Of a DNA stretch of 64,000 nt, positions 29,693 through 38,994 are shown piece by piece. Below the pieces are notes generated by a model. The model did no database searches. It had not been told where the DNA came from and saw only the letters and a list, made by a program, of their open reading frames with translations. Position numbers and translations under genes: made by a program. Positions within the stretch are counted from its first letter, which is position 1, and each line of letters opens with the position of its first letter. Origin of the DNA: Pseudomonas putida (GTDB lineage: Bacteria; Pseudomonadota; Gammaproteobacteria; Pseudomonadales; Pseudomonadaceae); NCBI RefSeq assembly GCF_002025705.1, contig NZ_CP018846.1, positions 1,231,501 to 1,295,500 of the forward strand. Direction: 5' to 3'.

Positions 29693-32566
29693 ATGTCTAA
29701 AAAACTCTCTAAATCGGAGCAATTGCAGCAGCTACGCGATGAAAACCTGCTGTACGGCTGGGGTGCAGCAATGTCCATCGGCCGCAAGGCGTTGAACATC
29801 TTGCTTCAGGATGCCTTTCTGGGGTCGCTGGGTAACATGACCTATCTGGAGCCCTTCGCCGACTACTTCCCAATCAACGAGGGCAATTCCCAGGTCATTG
29901 AGATCGAGGGGCTGGTGATCGGGCCTGCGCAGGTATCGTTCGAGAGTGCCGTGGCGACCGACCGCTTGGTCACTGTGCGCATGAACCTGCTGGCCGGGGA
30001 ATACCGCTACCGGCTTCACCTGCCCGGAGAGCCGCCCCGGTTCCACCGCAGTTTCACCATTCGTGAGCAGATGGGGTTCTACCTGGAGGCGCGTTGCAGG
30101 CTGGCTTTGGTAATGGACCCGGTTGCCCTGAAGCGGCAGATCGTGCTCGATCTGAGCGAGGCTACGCATTTCACCTGCAACCTTGGCGAGCGCCCCTACG
30201 AGCGCACCAAGATTGGTGAGCGCCTGCAGGCATGGCTCGCAGAGCAGCCCGAAGAGCGGCGCCTGCTGCGCCTGGGCGAGTTCGACATGCGCAACTACCA
30301 GCCGTTGAGCCTCACCAATGGCAGCCTGATCACGCACCCGGCACCGTGGGCGGGCGAGCCTGGCAAGCAAGGCGACGGTGCACTTGTGGTGTTCATGCAG
30401 ACGGGCGTGGATTGGGAACCGGGTAACTTGCCGGCGGGCAATTATGCTTACTCGTTACCTGAAGACGGCAGTGCCGACATAGCGCTGGCAACCCAGACGG
30501 ATCTGCGCGACCTTAAGCTGGGTGAGCCTGCGGATGTGCTGAAGTCGTTGACGTTGGGTAATCGCCGCCAGATAACCCTGACAGAAACTCATCAGCTGGA
30601 TGCTGTGCTGAGTTTCGGCAAGCTGGCGCGCGGCACGCTCAACCGCGAGCTGCAGCCAGCTTTCACCACGCTGGGCGCCACTCAATCATGCCAGTTCATG
30701 ATGTCCGGTGGCACCGGCGCCACTGAATGGCGGGCGCGCAACATGTTCCGACCACTGGCAACGGGGAGCATGGATGCTGGCCTCTACCGTGCGCGCGCCA
30801 GCCAGGACTTCGTCAAGAAGACCCAGATGGTGCTGGTGACTGGCCACGCTGCAGGTGATGACGAGCGCACTAGTGCCTCAGCCCTGGTGGTGGAAACCGA
30901 TCAACCTTTGACGATTGCGCCTCAAACTGTCAACTGGTCCATCGATGATCCAACCATCGAGTTCGTAGCGGCGGGAGGGGCAGCCGTAACCTGGACGTTG
31001 GAGGGCGATAAAGTGGGTAGTCTGGTGAGCGAAGGCCACCGGGCCACTTTCACACCTGCAGCCCCACCGGACCCATCCCCCCCTGTGCAACGCCAACGCG
31101 TGCGGGTGAAGTACAACGACAATGGGCTCGAGTACGCTACCGAGGCTTGCGTGATCATCGTAAATCGGCCCTCTTCATTGGGCGTCGAGCCATTTTACGT
31201 GGCGCGTGAGGACTCGTTCACACCTATCACGTTCTCGCTGGCGGAGGATTGGCGCGAGGCCTTGGCGAAAGCCGGTATCAGGCCGCCAGATGCCCTGCAG
31301 CAGAGCGATATCGTCTGGTCGGTCGTTGGCGAGGGTTCAATTACGCCTGAGGGCCTGTATACACCACCGGACAGTGCGGTTTCCTCGGCCAGCGTAGTAC
31401 GGGCGGTTGTGAGAAACAGGTTGTCCGGCTACGCCATCATCGAACACGGCCAACGCCAAGGCACACGCTCGGCATCAGTGGCCAATTGGAACAAGTTGTC
31501 ACATTTCTACGTCAAGGCATCCACGACACCAGAATGCTACGCCAATGGCATGCAGCAGATACAGATTCAGGTTGACATTCAAACGGATCAAGAGGACGGC
31601 TTTGTCGACCCGATCAGCGATGACGAGTTGCAGACGCTCAAGTTCTACACCGTGAATGGCAGTGAGCTGAAGGTGGTGGACGTGGGGATCGAGCCTCCGG
31701 CAGCGGGTACGCCAGGCACCTGGGTGATGCGTCGCAGCCATAACCCGCTACTGGAGATGAGGGGTACCAGTGGCGCCAGCCCGGCCCCCGTGCCTGCTGC
31801 TGCGGGCCAAACCCTTTGGGACTATTGGTTGCAGACCACCTCCACGGTGCCGGTCGAGGTCTACGCCATGTTCAAGCAGTCCGGGCTAGGTGGCAGGTGG
31901 TTCAGCTCGGTTGAGCAAAGCAAGGATAACGGCAAGGTGAGAGTACAGGGCCTTACGCTGCCGACCTACGACCCAGCCACGGATTACCCATGGTCGGCAG
32001 AGGAGAAGCGGGTCAAGCAAGAGGGCAAGGCTGTGGGCAACGATACATTCAACTACATGACGCTGACGGTGGATTACTGGAAGCTGACCCACGTTCAGGC
32101 CCCCGGTAAACGTATCCCGTTTGTGGCAATCGATATCGATTGGTTTGGCAACAAGTCGGTCATGCGTTGGGCCTCTGATGAGTACGAAGATGAGCTTTGC
32201 AGTTACAGCGGCTTCATGGTCGGCGGGCTTGATGAAGAGATGATCTACGACGGCGCCCTGGCACGCATGGCCGGCAAGCGTGGGTTGACGTTGGAGAAAC
32301 TGGAACCCACCCGCGCGCCGGCCAGTGGAGAGTTGCTGTTCAGCCTGAACCGTGTGACCAACTTCCGCCAACGGTACGAAACGCCAGACGATCCGGACAT
32401 TCTGACGGATGAAGAGGCGCCCCAACGCGAACACCTGTTACGTACGTTCAAGTTCCGCTTGCTCGACCAGCAAGGCAATCGCCACGACTTGCAGATCGGT
32501 TACCCGGGGAGCGGGCGAGACGGGCGCAATACCTTCCTCCTTTCAAGACAACCCAAGCGCACCTGA
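29693..32566 (+). CDS. P47/OrfX-like TULIP-type protein, second paralogue
   Basis: A 957-aa protein without a signal peptide. LLYGWGAAMSIGRKALNILL (W23, N35) and an LGEF ... LITHPAP ... GDGALVVFMQTG ... GNLPAG ... YSLPEDG series align with the 799-aa upstream protein, so the two are paralogues. A later module IVWSVVGEGSITPEGLYTPP is shared with the 799-aa and 470-aa proteins. The last 350 residues (FYVKASTTPECYANGMQQIQI onward) look like further beta-rich modules not present in the others. The ATG abuts the upstream TAG, with GGAG inside the preceding gene, so translation is coupled. It may act with the RHS protein encoded 66 nt downstream (inference). Confidence 0.65.
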   Translation: MSKKLSKSEQLQQLRDENLLYGWGAAMSIGRKALNILLQDAFLGSLGNMTYLEPFADYFPINEGNSQVIEIEGLVIGPAQVSFESAVATDRLVTVRMNLLAGEYRYRLHLPGEPPRFHRSFTIREQMGFYLEARCRLALVMDPVALKRQIVLDLSEATHFTCNLGERPYERTKIGERLQAWLAEQPEERRLLRLGEFDMRNYQPLSLTNGSLITHPAPWAGEPGKQGDGALVVFMQTGVDWEPGNLPAGNYAYSLPEDGSADIALATQTDLRDLKLGEPADVLKSLTLGNRRQITLTETHQLDAVLSFGKLARGTLNRELQPAFTTLGATQSCQFMMSGGTGATEWRARNMFRPLATGSMDAGLYRARASQDFVKKTQMVLVTGHAAGDDERTSASALVVETDQPLTIAPQTVNWSIDDPTIEFVAAGGAAVTWTLEGDKVGSLVSEGHRATFTPAAPPDPSPPVQRQRVRVKYNDNGLEYATEACVIIVNRPSSLGVEPFYVAREDSFTPITFSLAEDWREALAKAGIRPPDALQQSDIVWSVVGEGSITPEGLYTPPDSAVSSASVVRAVVRNRLSGYAIIEHGQRQGTRSASVANWNKLSHFYVKASTTPECYANGMQQIQIQVDIQTDQEDGFVDPISDDELQTLKFYTVNGSELKVVDVGIEPPAAGTPGTWVMRRSHNPLLEMRGTSGASPAPVPAAAGQTLWDYWLQTTSTVPVEVYAMFKQSGLGGRWFSSVEQSKDNGKVRVQGLTLPTYDPATDYPWSAEEKRVKQEGKAVGNDTFNYMTLTVDYWKLTHVQAPGKRIPFVAIDIDWFGNKSVMRWASDEYEDELCSYSGFMVGGLDEEMIYDGALARMAGKRGLTLEKLEPTRAPASGELLFSLNRVTNFRQRYETPDDPDILTDEEAPQREHLLRTFKFRLLDQQGNRHDLQIGYPGSGRDGRNTFLLSRQPKRT

Positions 32567-32573
32567 AAAAGGC

Positions 32574-32603
32574 GGCGGTGCCTCGTCGCGACGAGGTACC
32601 GCC
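32574..32603 (+). other. 30-nt intercistronic palindrome
   Basis: GGCGGTGCCTCGTCG (32574-32588) is followed directly by its complement with one G-T change. It forms a strong hairpin in the mRNA between the 957-aa gene and the second RHS gene. There is no T tract, so it is more likely a stability or processing element than a terminator. Confidence 0.65.
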
Positions 32604-32632
32604 AGCCGCATTCCCACAGAGAGATCAAAGCG

Positions 32633-35600
32633 ATGACAGCAGAATCTGTTGTGCATTCCAACGCCTTCAATTTCATGAGTTTCATCAATAACAGTGTCGA
32701 CCCACGTACAGGCCAGTACACGCTTGCCATTCAGTTGCCCAGTGTTCCGGCCAATCAATTGCAGGGGCCCGACCTGCCCCTGCAACTGGCCTACAACCCT
32801 TTGAACACCGAAGACAGTGGTTTTGGCAAAGGGTGGAACATCAACCTCAGCCAGTACGTACCCAGTACCCGGGCATTGTCACTGCACACCGGCGAGCAGT
32901 TCGTGGTCACCAGTACCGAAACCCAGCCAGCGCGCATTCGGGAAAAGAAACTCGAGAGTTTCAAGTTCTATCGGGACGATGCCAGCAACTACCGGGTGGT
33001 GCACAAGTCCGGCCTGGTGGAACACCTGCGCACGATGACCAGCAACGGCGTCACGCTGGCCCTACCTTACCGGGTCCATGCACCCTCCGGGCATTGGATC
33101 GAACTGGCCTATACCCGGCCATCAGGCAGCAGCCACCAATGCCTTGCGAGTATTCAGGATGCGACAGGCAAGCGCCTGTTGCAGGTGGAGTATGCCAGTA
33201 GTGGGCGTTACAACTTGCACCTGCACCCTGATGCAGGCACAGAGGGTAAGCCACTGGCTACTTATGCTGTACACCTGACGGGGAGGCTGGTCGACAAGGT
33301 GGTACTGCCGACCAAGGATCAAGGCAGTTGGCGCTTTACCTACCTGACCAACGCCAGCACCCAGAACATGACCTGCCTGGCGACCGTGGGCACGCCGACC
33401 GGCAGTGTAGAAACCATTACATACGATGACGCGGGCCATCTGCTGCCAACGGGAGCACCGCGTGAGCGGCTGCCGCGGGTCAAGAGCCACCAGCTCAACC
33501 CAGGCGCCGGTCAGCCCGTCATGGTAACGGACTACACCTACAGTCCCGAGAACTTCATGGCCGGCAACAGTACGATCACCTGGTCGGAGGGGGAGGACAA
33601 CCTCTACAAGGCCGGTGCGAGCTATGTATTCAACAGCACCGAACAGCTGCTTTTGCAGGGCGAGGTGGTGCGCAAGATCGTACGGACTTATGACCGCCAT
33701 CACCTGATGATCCAGCAGGTGACCGAACAGTTGGGGGACACGTTCGATTACGACACGGCCGATAAACCTCGACAGCAATGGCATGTCACCCAGACCGACA
33801 CGACCTATCACGGCAACGCCAGCGTAGGGTTCGATCTGCAGCCGCCTTACTTCCAGTTGCCCAAACTGGTAGCCGAGCAGTGGCGGATGCGCGATGACCC
33901 GACGCGTGTGCGTACCGAGGTGAGCGAATACGGCTATGACGATTTTGGCAACCAGACGCTCGAGGTCCAACCTAACGGTGTGCGTACGGTCAGTGAGTAT
34001 TACCTGGCTGCCGGCAGCGGCGACGATTGCCCGCCAGACCCGCAGGGTTTTGTGCGCAACTTGAAGAGCCGTACGGTCCATCCGTCGACCCTGTTCGAGC
34101 CTGTACCGGCGGCACCTGTGCTGCGCACGGAGTACCGCTATGGCCAATACGATTCGATCCTGTCGTCACGTCTGCGTGCGGTGCGCCGACGGGTGGGTAG
34201 CTACTGGTTGCAGGTGAAGCAGGAACAATTGCTCGAGCTGACAGGCACTTCCAATGAGCCCGTGCAGACTACCCTGCGTGATACCGCGTTCGTCTACATC
34301 TCGAACAAGTCCGACTTGTTGCGTCATGGCCGCCTGCAAACCCAGACAGTGACAATGCACGACAAACCAGAAACTGAGACCCTGACCGAGTTCGAGTATG
34401 AGTCCCAGACCAACGACACCGTGCTGCAAACACTGCAGACGGTGATCGGCTTTGATGATGGTGAGCCGGTCGATGGCGAGGATGAGCCCCGCAACTCGAC
34501 CAAGCAGATCACCCTGCGCCAAAGCATGCTCATCGACCTGCCGTTGCTCAATCGCGACGAAAACGATGTGGAGATCGCTTACGAGTACGACGAACTGCGC
34601 CGGGTCACCAAGGAAACCGTGTCACCTAACGACGACGACTTCCGCGCTTCGCGGCAGTATACCTATGAGCTAGTGGCAACCCAGGGGCAGCAGGCCCGGC
34701 AGACAGAGACCAACGTCAAGGGTGTGGCCACACGGGCCTTCGTCGATGGCCTGAATCGGTTGGTCAGGACTGAGCGCCATGACGCCGATGCCCAGGACGC
34801 CAGGCGTGCGGCCGAATTCCGGCTCAATTACACCGCCGAGTACGACGTGTTCGGCAATCAGGTCAAGGAAGTGGAGCATGACTGGCTGGATGAGGTCGAT
34901 CCGCAAAAGCCGGAAGGCCCTTTGATAAAAGTTACGCTGGAGCTGCCCAAAGCTCTCAAGTACGACGGTTGGAACCAGCAGTACGCCGAGATCGGCGCCG
35001 ATGGCGTCATGCATGTGGAGCGCACCGACCTGATTGGCTCGGTACCTGGGGCGCAAGCGCTGGCCGTCGACAGCCAGCGCAGGTTACCGCGGCACGCCAG
35101 AGTGGCTGAACCTGGCAAGACGTTGGCAGACGACCGGCGCCCTGTGCAGACCAACTGGTCACAAACCCCTGATGGCACCATCAAAGGGGGCAAGACGACG
35201 CAGTGGCTGAATGCTTTCGACCAACCGATCGAAGTGCAACGGGTGGATACCAAGGGTACACGGATTAGCCGCCACCAGTACTTCTACGATGGCCTGGGCC
35301 GAACCGTGCGCGAGATCGATGCTCGTCAGGCTACGGTCAGCTCCGTCTACGACGTGTTCGACCGCTTGGCCGAGCAGACCTTGGCCGATGGCAGCAAGGT
35401 GCAGCGCCACTACGCTGAGCACAGTAGCGAAGACCTGCCGATCAGCATTTCGGTTGATGGCAAGTTGCTGGGTGAACAACGCTTTGACGGCCTGGGCCGT
35501 ATGATCGAGGCCACCACAGGGGGGCGCAAACGGGAGTTGCATTACTTGCCGGGCCAACGCCAGCCGAGCTGGGTGATTACCCCACGAGGGGTCAGGATCG

Positions 35601-36619
35601 ACTACACCTACCAGCCGCAGTTGAATGAGGAGCCGCTCAAGCGTGTAATCCCCACTGCCTCCCTCGATTATGAATATGACCCACAGGATGCGCGCCTGAA
35701 GACATGCCTGGAAAATGGCAAGAAAGTGCTGGAGCGTGATTACTTCAGTACCGGCCAGGTGAAGTCGGAAACACGCACCGTCGAAGACGGCGGCAGCGTC
35801 ATCTACACCATGCGCTACCGCTCCAGCCTGCGCAGTCGCGAGTTGACTTATGAGGACGTGCTGGGTAATACGCAATTCTACAGGTATGACGACAAGGGAC
35901 GGTTGAGCAGCACCGAGCTTGGAACCACCAAGGCGCAGTTTGACTATGACGAGCTCGGGCGCATGAAAAGCTATGTAACCACCGACGGTTCTCAGCGCTT
36001 GGGCACCTTCCTCTCCTACGATGACTTCGATCGCGAGATTGAGCGTCGCTTCGAGCTGCAGGACGAGGTCCAGTTACTCAAACAGACCTACGACGGCGCT
36101 GATGCACTGACCGAGCGCCACCTCATGACCGAGGACGAGCGGACGCTGCGTCTGGAAACCTATTGGTATGACAAGCGTGGGCATCTGGAGGATTACGAGT
36201 GTGAAGGTGAACTTTCGCCGGTCGATCCGTACGGCAAGACCATCACTGCTCAAGCCTTTTATTTTGATGCGCTGGACAACATCACAAGAGTCGATACTTG
36301 GTTCCCCAATGCTGAGGGGCGTGAAGAGAAAAATACGGCGAACTACACGTTTGACAACCCCCTGGACCCGGCGCAGTTGACCGGTATTAGCAATACTCAC
36401 GACGACTACCCCGGCAGTATTGCACTGTTATACGACGGTGACGGCAACCTGATCCAGGACGAGCAGGGACGAACACTTGTCTATAACGCCTTGGGGCAGT
36501 TGGAGCGCGTCGATCTGCCTGATGGTGGGCAGGCGGTATATGGTTACGATCCGCTAGACCGCCTGGCTAGCCAGGGCGGCAGTGCATTGGCGGCATTGAC
36601 GGAGCAAGACGAAGCTTAG
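32633..36619 (+). CDS. RHS/YD-repeat protein lacking the RHS core and C-terminal domain
   Basis: A 1328-aa paralogue of the 1720-aa RHS protein: both start with SNAFNF ... VDPRTGQYTL and share motifs throughout (NASTQ-MTCL, PTGAPR, NFM-GNS). It ends at YDPLDRLASQGG plus about 15 residues. That is before the last YD repeats, the NPYQYCLGDP-type core and any C-terminal effector. The stop is followed within 22 nt by a terminator, and no remnant of the missing part is seen downstream. It may be a natural shell-only partner or a decayed copy. It is the last gene of the rightward operon. Confidence 0.82.
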   Translation: MTAESVVHSNAFNFMSFINNSVDPRTGQYTLAIQLPSVPANQLQGPDLPLQLAYNPLNTEDSGFGKGWNINLSQYVPSTRALSLHTGEQFVVTSTETQPARIREKKLESFKFYRDDASNYRVVHKSGLVEHLRTMTSNGVTLALPYRVHAPSGHWIELAYTRPSGSSHQCLASIQDATGKRLLQVEYASSGRYNLHLHPDAGTEGKPLATYAVHLTGRLVDKVVLPTKDQGSWRFTYLTNASTQNMTCLATVGTPTGSVETITYDDAGHLLPTGAPRERLPRVKSHQLNPGAGQPVMVTDYTYSPENFMAGNSTITWSEGEDNLYKAGASYVFNSTEQLLLQGEVVRKIVRTYDRHHLMIQQVTEQLGDTFDYDTADKPRQQWHVTQTDTTYHGNASVGFDLQPPYFQLPKLVAEQWRMRDDPTRVRTEVSEYGYDDFGNQTLEVQPNGVRTVSEYYLAAGSGDDCPPDPQGFVRNLKSRTVHPSTLFEPVPAAPVLRTEYRYGQYDSILSSRLRAVRRRVGSYWLQVKQEQLLELTGTSNEPVQTTLRDTAFVYISNKSDLLRHGRLQTQTVTMHDKPETETLTEFEYESQTNDTVLQTLQTVIGFDDGEPVDGEDEPRNSTKQITLRQSMLIDLPLLNRDENDVEIAYEYDELRRVTKETVSPNDDDFRASRQYTYELVATQGQQARQTETNVKGVATRAFVDGLNRLVRTERHDADAQDARRAAEFRLNYTAEYDVFGNQVKEVEHDWLDEVDPQKPEGPLIKVTLELPKALKYDGWNQQYAEIGADGVMHVERTDLIGSVPGAQALAVDSQRRLPRHARVAEPGKTLADDRRPVQTNWSQTPDGTIKGGKTTQWLNAFDQPIEVQRVDTKGTRISRHQYFYDGLGRTVREIDARQATVSSVYDVFDRLAEQTLADGSKVQRHYAEHSSEDLPISISVDGKLLGEQRFDGLGRMIEATTGGRKRELHYLPGQRQPSWVITPRGVRIDYTYQPQLNEEPLKRVIPTASLDYEYDPQDARLKTCLENGKKVLERDYFSTGQVKSETRTVEDGGSVIYTMRYRSSLRSRELTYEDVLGNTQFYRYDDKGRLSSTELGTTKAQFDYDELGRMKSYVTTDGSQRLGTFLSYDDFDREIERRFELQDEVQLLKQTYDGADALTERHLMTEDERTLRLETYWYDKRGHLEDYECEGELSPVDPYGKTITAQAFYFDALDNITRVDTWFPNAEGREEKNTANYTFDNPLDPAQLTGISNTHDDYPGSIALLYDGDGNLIQDEQGRTLVYNALGQLERVDLPDGGQAVYGYDPLDRLASQGGSALAALTEQDEA

Positions 36620-36640
36620 TTATCTAACTGAGTGGTTGCT

Positions 36641-36695
36641 GGCCTGTACAGCGGCTGATATCCGTCAGCCACTTACAGGCCTTTTGGCGTTTTTT
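36641..36695 (+). terminator. terminator of the TULIP/RHS operon
   Basis: GGCCTGTA (36641-36648) pairs with TACAGGCC (36674-36681), with an inner GGCTGA/TCAGCC stem. TTTTGGCGTTTTTT follows. Confidence 0.85.
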
Positions 36696-36730
36696 CACGG
36701 TTACAAGTGCGCACGCTCTACGTTGTCAAA

Positions 36731-36746
36731 CTGTTAAAAATGCCAG
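36731..36746 (+). promoter_or_regulatory. island dyad motif, copy 4
   Basis: CTGTTAAAAATGCCAG has the same half-sites CTGTTA and CTGGCA around four A bases as the other copies, read from the opposite side. It is 90 bp upstream of the 671-aa gene start and lies after a terminator, which supports a promoter here. Confidence 0.5.
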
Positions 36747-36836
36747 TTGTGGTCAAACCTTGCAGCGCGCTCAATTGCGTTCATCGGCAAGTTTACTGGT
36801 GGCTTGTTCTGGCCCCTGACAACGGAGATGCTCGCA

Positions 36837-38852
36837 ATGAATAGCCCGAAAGAAGCATTCGAGAAAGCCCATCGTGCTCGCCTGGAGGCGCGCAAAGTTC
36901 GTGGCAAGGGCGCGGTGATCATGATTGAGCCCATTATTGAGAACCCGGACGATGTGCTGGCGGATAAGGCAGACAACACAGTTAAAGCGTCGGTGTTGAA
37001 TGACCCGAATGCGGAGCTGGCGATCTTCATTCCCAAATGGATAAACCTCCCGGACCCAATCGATGGGCAAGACAACTTGAATGTATTCCACACGATTGGC
37101 GCGTTCGTAGAGGAGATCTATGCGGGTACCTTTGACCAGTCCAATGCGGATGAACTGCCACTTCGTCTGATGTTGGACAAGGCAGCAGAGGAATACGGTG
37201 CTGATGGGGCGCACCACTTTTACTATGAAATTACCTCGTTCTACGATGGGGCAACCTACACCTCCGATCCGGTGACGCTGATTTTTGACCGTATCGCTCC
37301 CAACCATGGCAGGGCTCCGGAAGCCGTGCCGGCTGTTGCTGAAGTGATCGATGGCAACGTCGCGTCCGTCGGCATTCTGCTCCCGGATTATCCGGACCGT
37401 GCCGAGAAGGATGTCGTCTACTACTACTGGCTCGACAGCGTTCCCGATGATGTTGAAGGCATTACTCCGGCAGGGCAGGCCGAGGTCACTGCGGCCGGTC
37501 AGAGGCTGACCGTTCCTGAAGCTTTGATCAAGTCAGGAGGGGATGGTGAGTGGTTTGTTGTGTATGTGCTGGTGGATAAGGCCGGCAACATCGGCCATGT
37601 GTCCAAACCCACGGGCGTTACGGTGGCGCTGGGCGCAATGCCGGCAAACCTCAAGGACCCGCTGGTGCCGCTTGCTGCCGATGGCCTGGTCGATCGGCTG
37701 GATGCGGCGCAGGGTGTTCAGGTGCATGTGCCGCAATACGATAACTGGAAAGCGACCGATGAGGTCAGTGTTTCATGGGCGGGCTCGCCGCTTGGCCGAC
37801 GGACGATTGGCGAAGGGCAAACGTTTCCACTGGTCTTCAGCGTAAGCCTTGAGGTATTGCGGCGCGAATATGGCACACCCGCCCAAGGTACCAAGGAAAT
37901 GGCTGTCGGTTATGAGGTGTTGCGAGGTGGCAAGCCCCGCGGTAACAAGAGCATTGCCGTTGATGTGAACTTCGAGACATTCGGGCCGGTGGACCCCGGC
38001 CCCGACCCGGACCCGCAATGGCCTGACCCGGTCAACCCACAGCTGCCGCTATGCGATGTGTTCGGCGATGGGTCGAGTCAGCCGAATATGCTGCTCCCTG
38101 CGCACGATGGTAAGGATGCCACGCTCAAGGTCGAACTCTATGAGGGCCTTGCCAAGGACGATCTCGTAGAGTTCTTCTGGGGCGGCACCCTCATCACGGA
38201 AGCCAGCTACACGGTAAAGGCTGCCGATAAAGCGGGCGATCCGCTCGTGCGGCCGATTCCCTGGCCTTACATCCACCAGACGGGTAACGGTGCAGTGGCC
38301 GTGCATTACCAGCTAACCCGCGTCGGCGTTCCGAACAAGCCCACGTCGGCTGACCAACAGGTGGCGGTGAGTGCAATTGTGGTGCATCCAGACGAGCCCG
38401 AGTTCCAAGGTGTCGGAGCAAACGGGTGGCTGAGCTGTCAAGCGCTTAAAGATCCGGACGATCTCCTATTGCCCGCGGCGATACGGATCAAGGTCGGAGA
38501 CCTCAGCCAGTATGGCCTGAAGGATGACGACCAGGTGACCATGCACTGGAAGCTGCTGCATGCGCAAACCGGCGATGAAGAGGTTCTGACCTGGGAGCAG
38601 GAGATCACACTGGGTACAGCGTACCCGGTAAGTGGCTTCACTTGGCGGGTCGAACCGTACGACGACTACATTCTGCCGCTGTACGAGTTCGATGTAGATG
38701 AACACAAAGGGCGGGCTTTCTGCTGGTACACATTCCAGGACCCTGCCCGCCGTAATCAAGGTCTGGATGCCTTGATCATTTCGGACATCGCTGAGCAGAA
38801 GATTGCGATGGAGAACCCCTTCGGCCCGTGTCCAGTGTTCTTCAATCGCTGA
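36837..38852 (+). CDS. multidomain Ig-like protein, unknown function
   Basis: A 671-aa protein without a signal peptide. After a basic, helical N-terminus (MNSPKEAFEKAHRARLEARK) come Ig-like modules marked by D-x-V-x3-W (KDVVYYYWLDSVPDD, TDEVSVSWAG, KDDLVEFFWGG, DDQVTMHWKL). A Pro/Asp-rich linker (VDPGPDPDPQWPDPVNP) splits the module array. The YYW ... VP module with a preceding DR-x-AP motif is closely matched in the 500-aa protein at 41251, so these are paralogues. The ATG at 36837 with GGAG nine bases upstream is preferred. An earlier TTG at 36747 overlaps the regulatory motif. Function is unknown. Confidence 0.7.
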   Translation: MNSPKEAFEKAHRARLEARKVRGKGAVIMIEPIIENPDDVLADKADNTVKASVLNDPNAELAIFIPKWINLPDPIDGQDNLNVFHTIGAFVEEIYAGTFDQSNADELPLRLMLDKAAEEYGADGAHHFYYEITSFYDGATYTSDPVTLIFDRIAPNHGRAPEAVPAVAEVIDGNVASVGILLPDYPDRAEKDVVYYYWLDSVPDDVEGITPAGQAEVTAAGQRLTVPEALIKSGGDGEWFVVYVLVDKAGNIGHVSKPTGVTVALGAMPANLKDPLVPLAADGLVDRLDAAQGVQVHVPQYDNWKATDEVSVSWAGSPLGRRTIGEGQTFPLVFSVSLEVLRREYGTPAQGTKEMAVGYEVLRGGKPRGNKSIAVDVNFETFGPVDPGPDPDPQWPDPVNPQLPLCDVFGDGSSQPNMLLPAHDGKDATLKVELYEGLAKDDLVEFFWGGTLITEASYTVKAADKAGDPLVRPIPWPYIHQTGNGAVAVHYQLTRVGVPNKPTSADQQVAVSAIVVHPDEPEFQGVGANGWLSCQALKDPDDLLLPAAIRIKVGDLSQYGLKDDDQVTMHWKLLHAQTGDEEVLTWEQEITLGTAYPVSGFTWRVEPYDDYILPLYEFDVDEHKGRAFCWYTFQDPARRNQGLDALIISDIAEQKIAMENPFGPCPVFFNR

Positions 38853-38994
38853 AAAATATCGGCTAACGCCCCCATCGCGACTGCTTAATCAGACTTTTCC
38901 GACATAACTAGTCGGCTGGTTTGTATAGCTTTGCCGTCTTTTCTGGCGACCTGTGTCCAGGTCGCTGGCTTCGAACCAGAAGAGGTGTTGCCTG

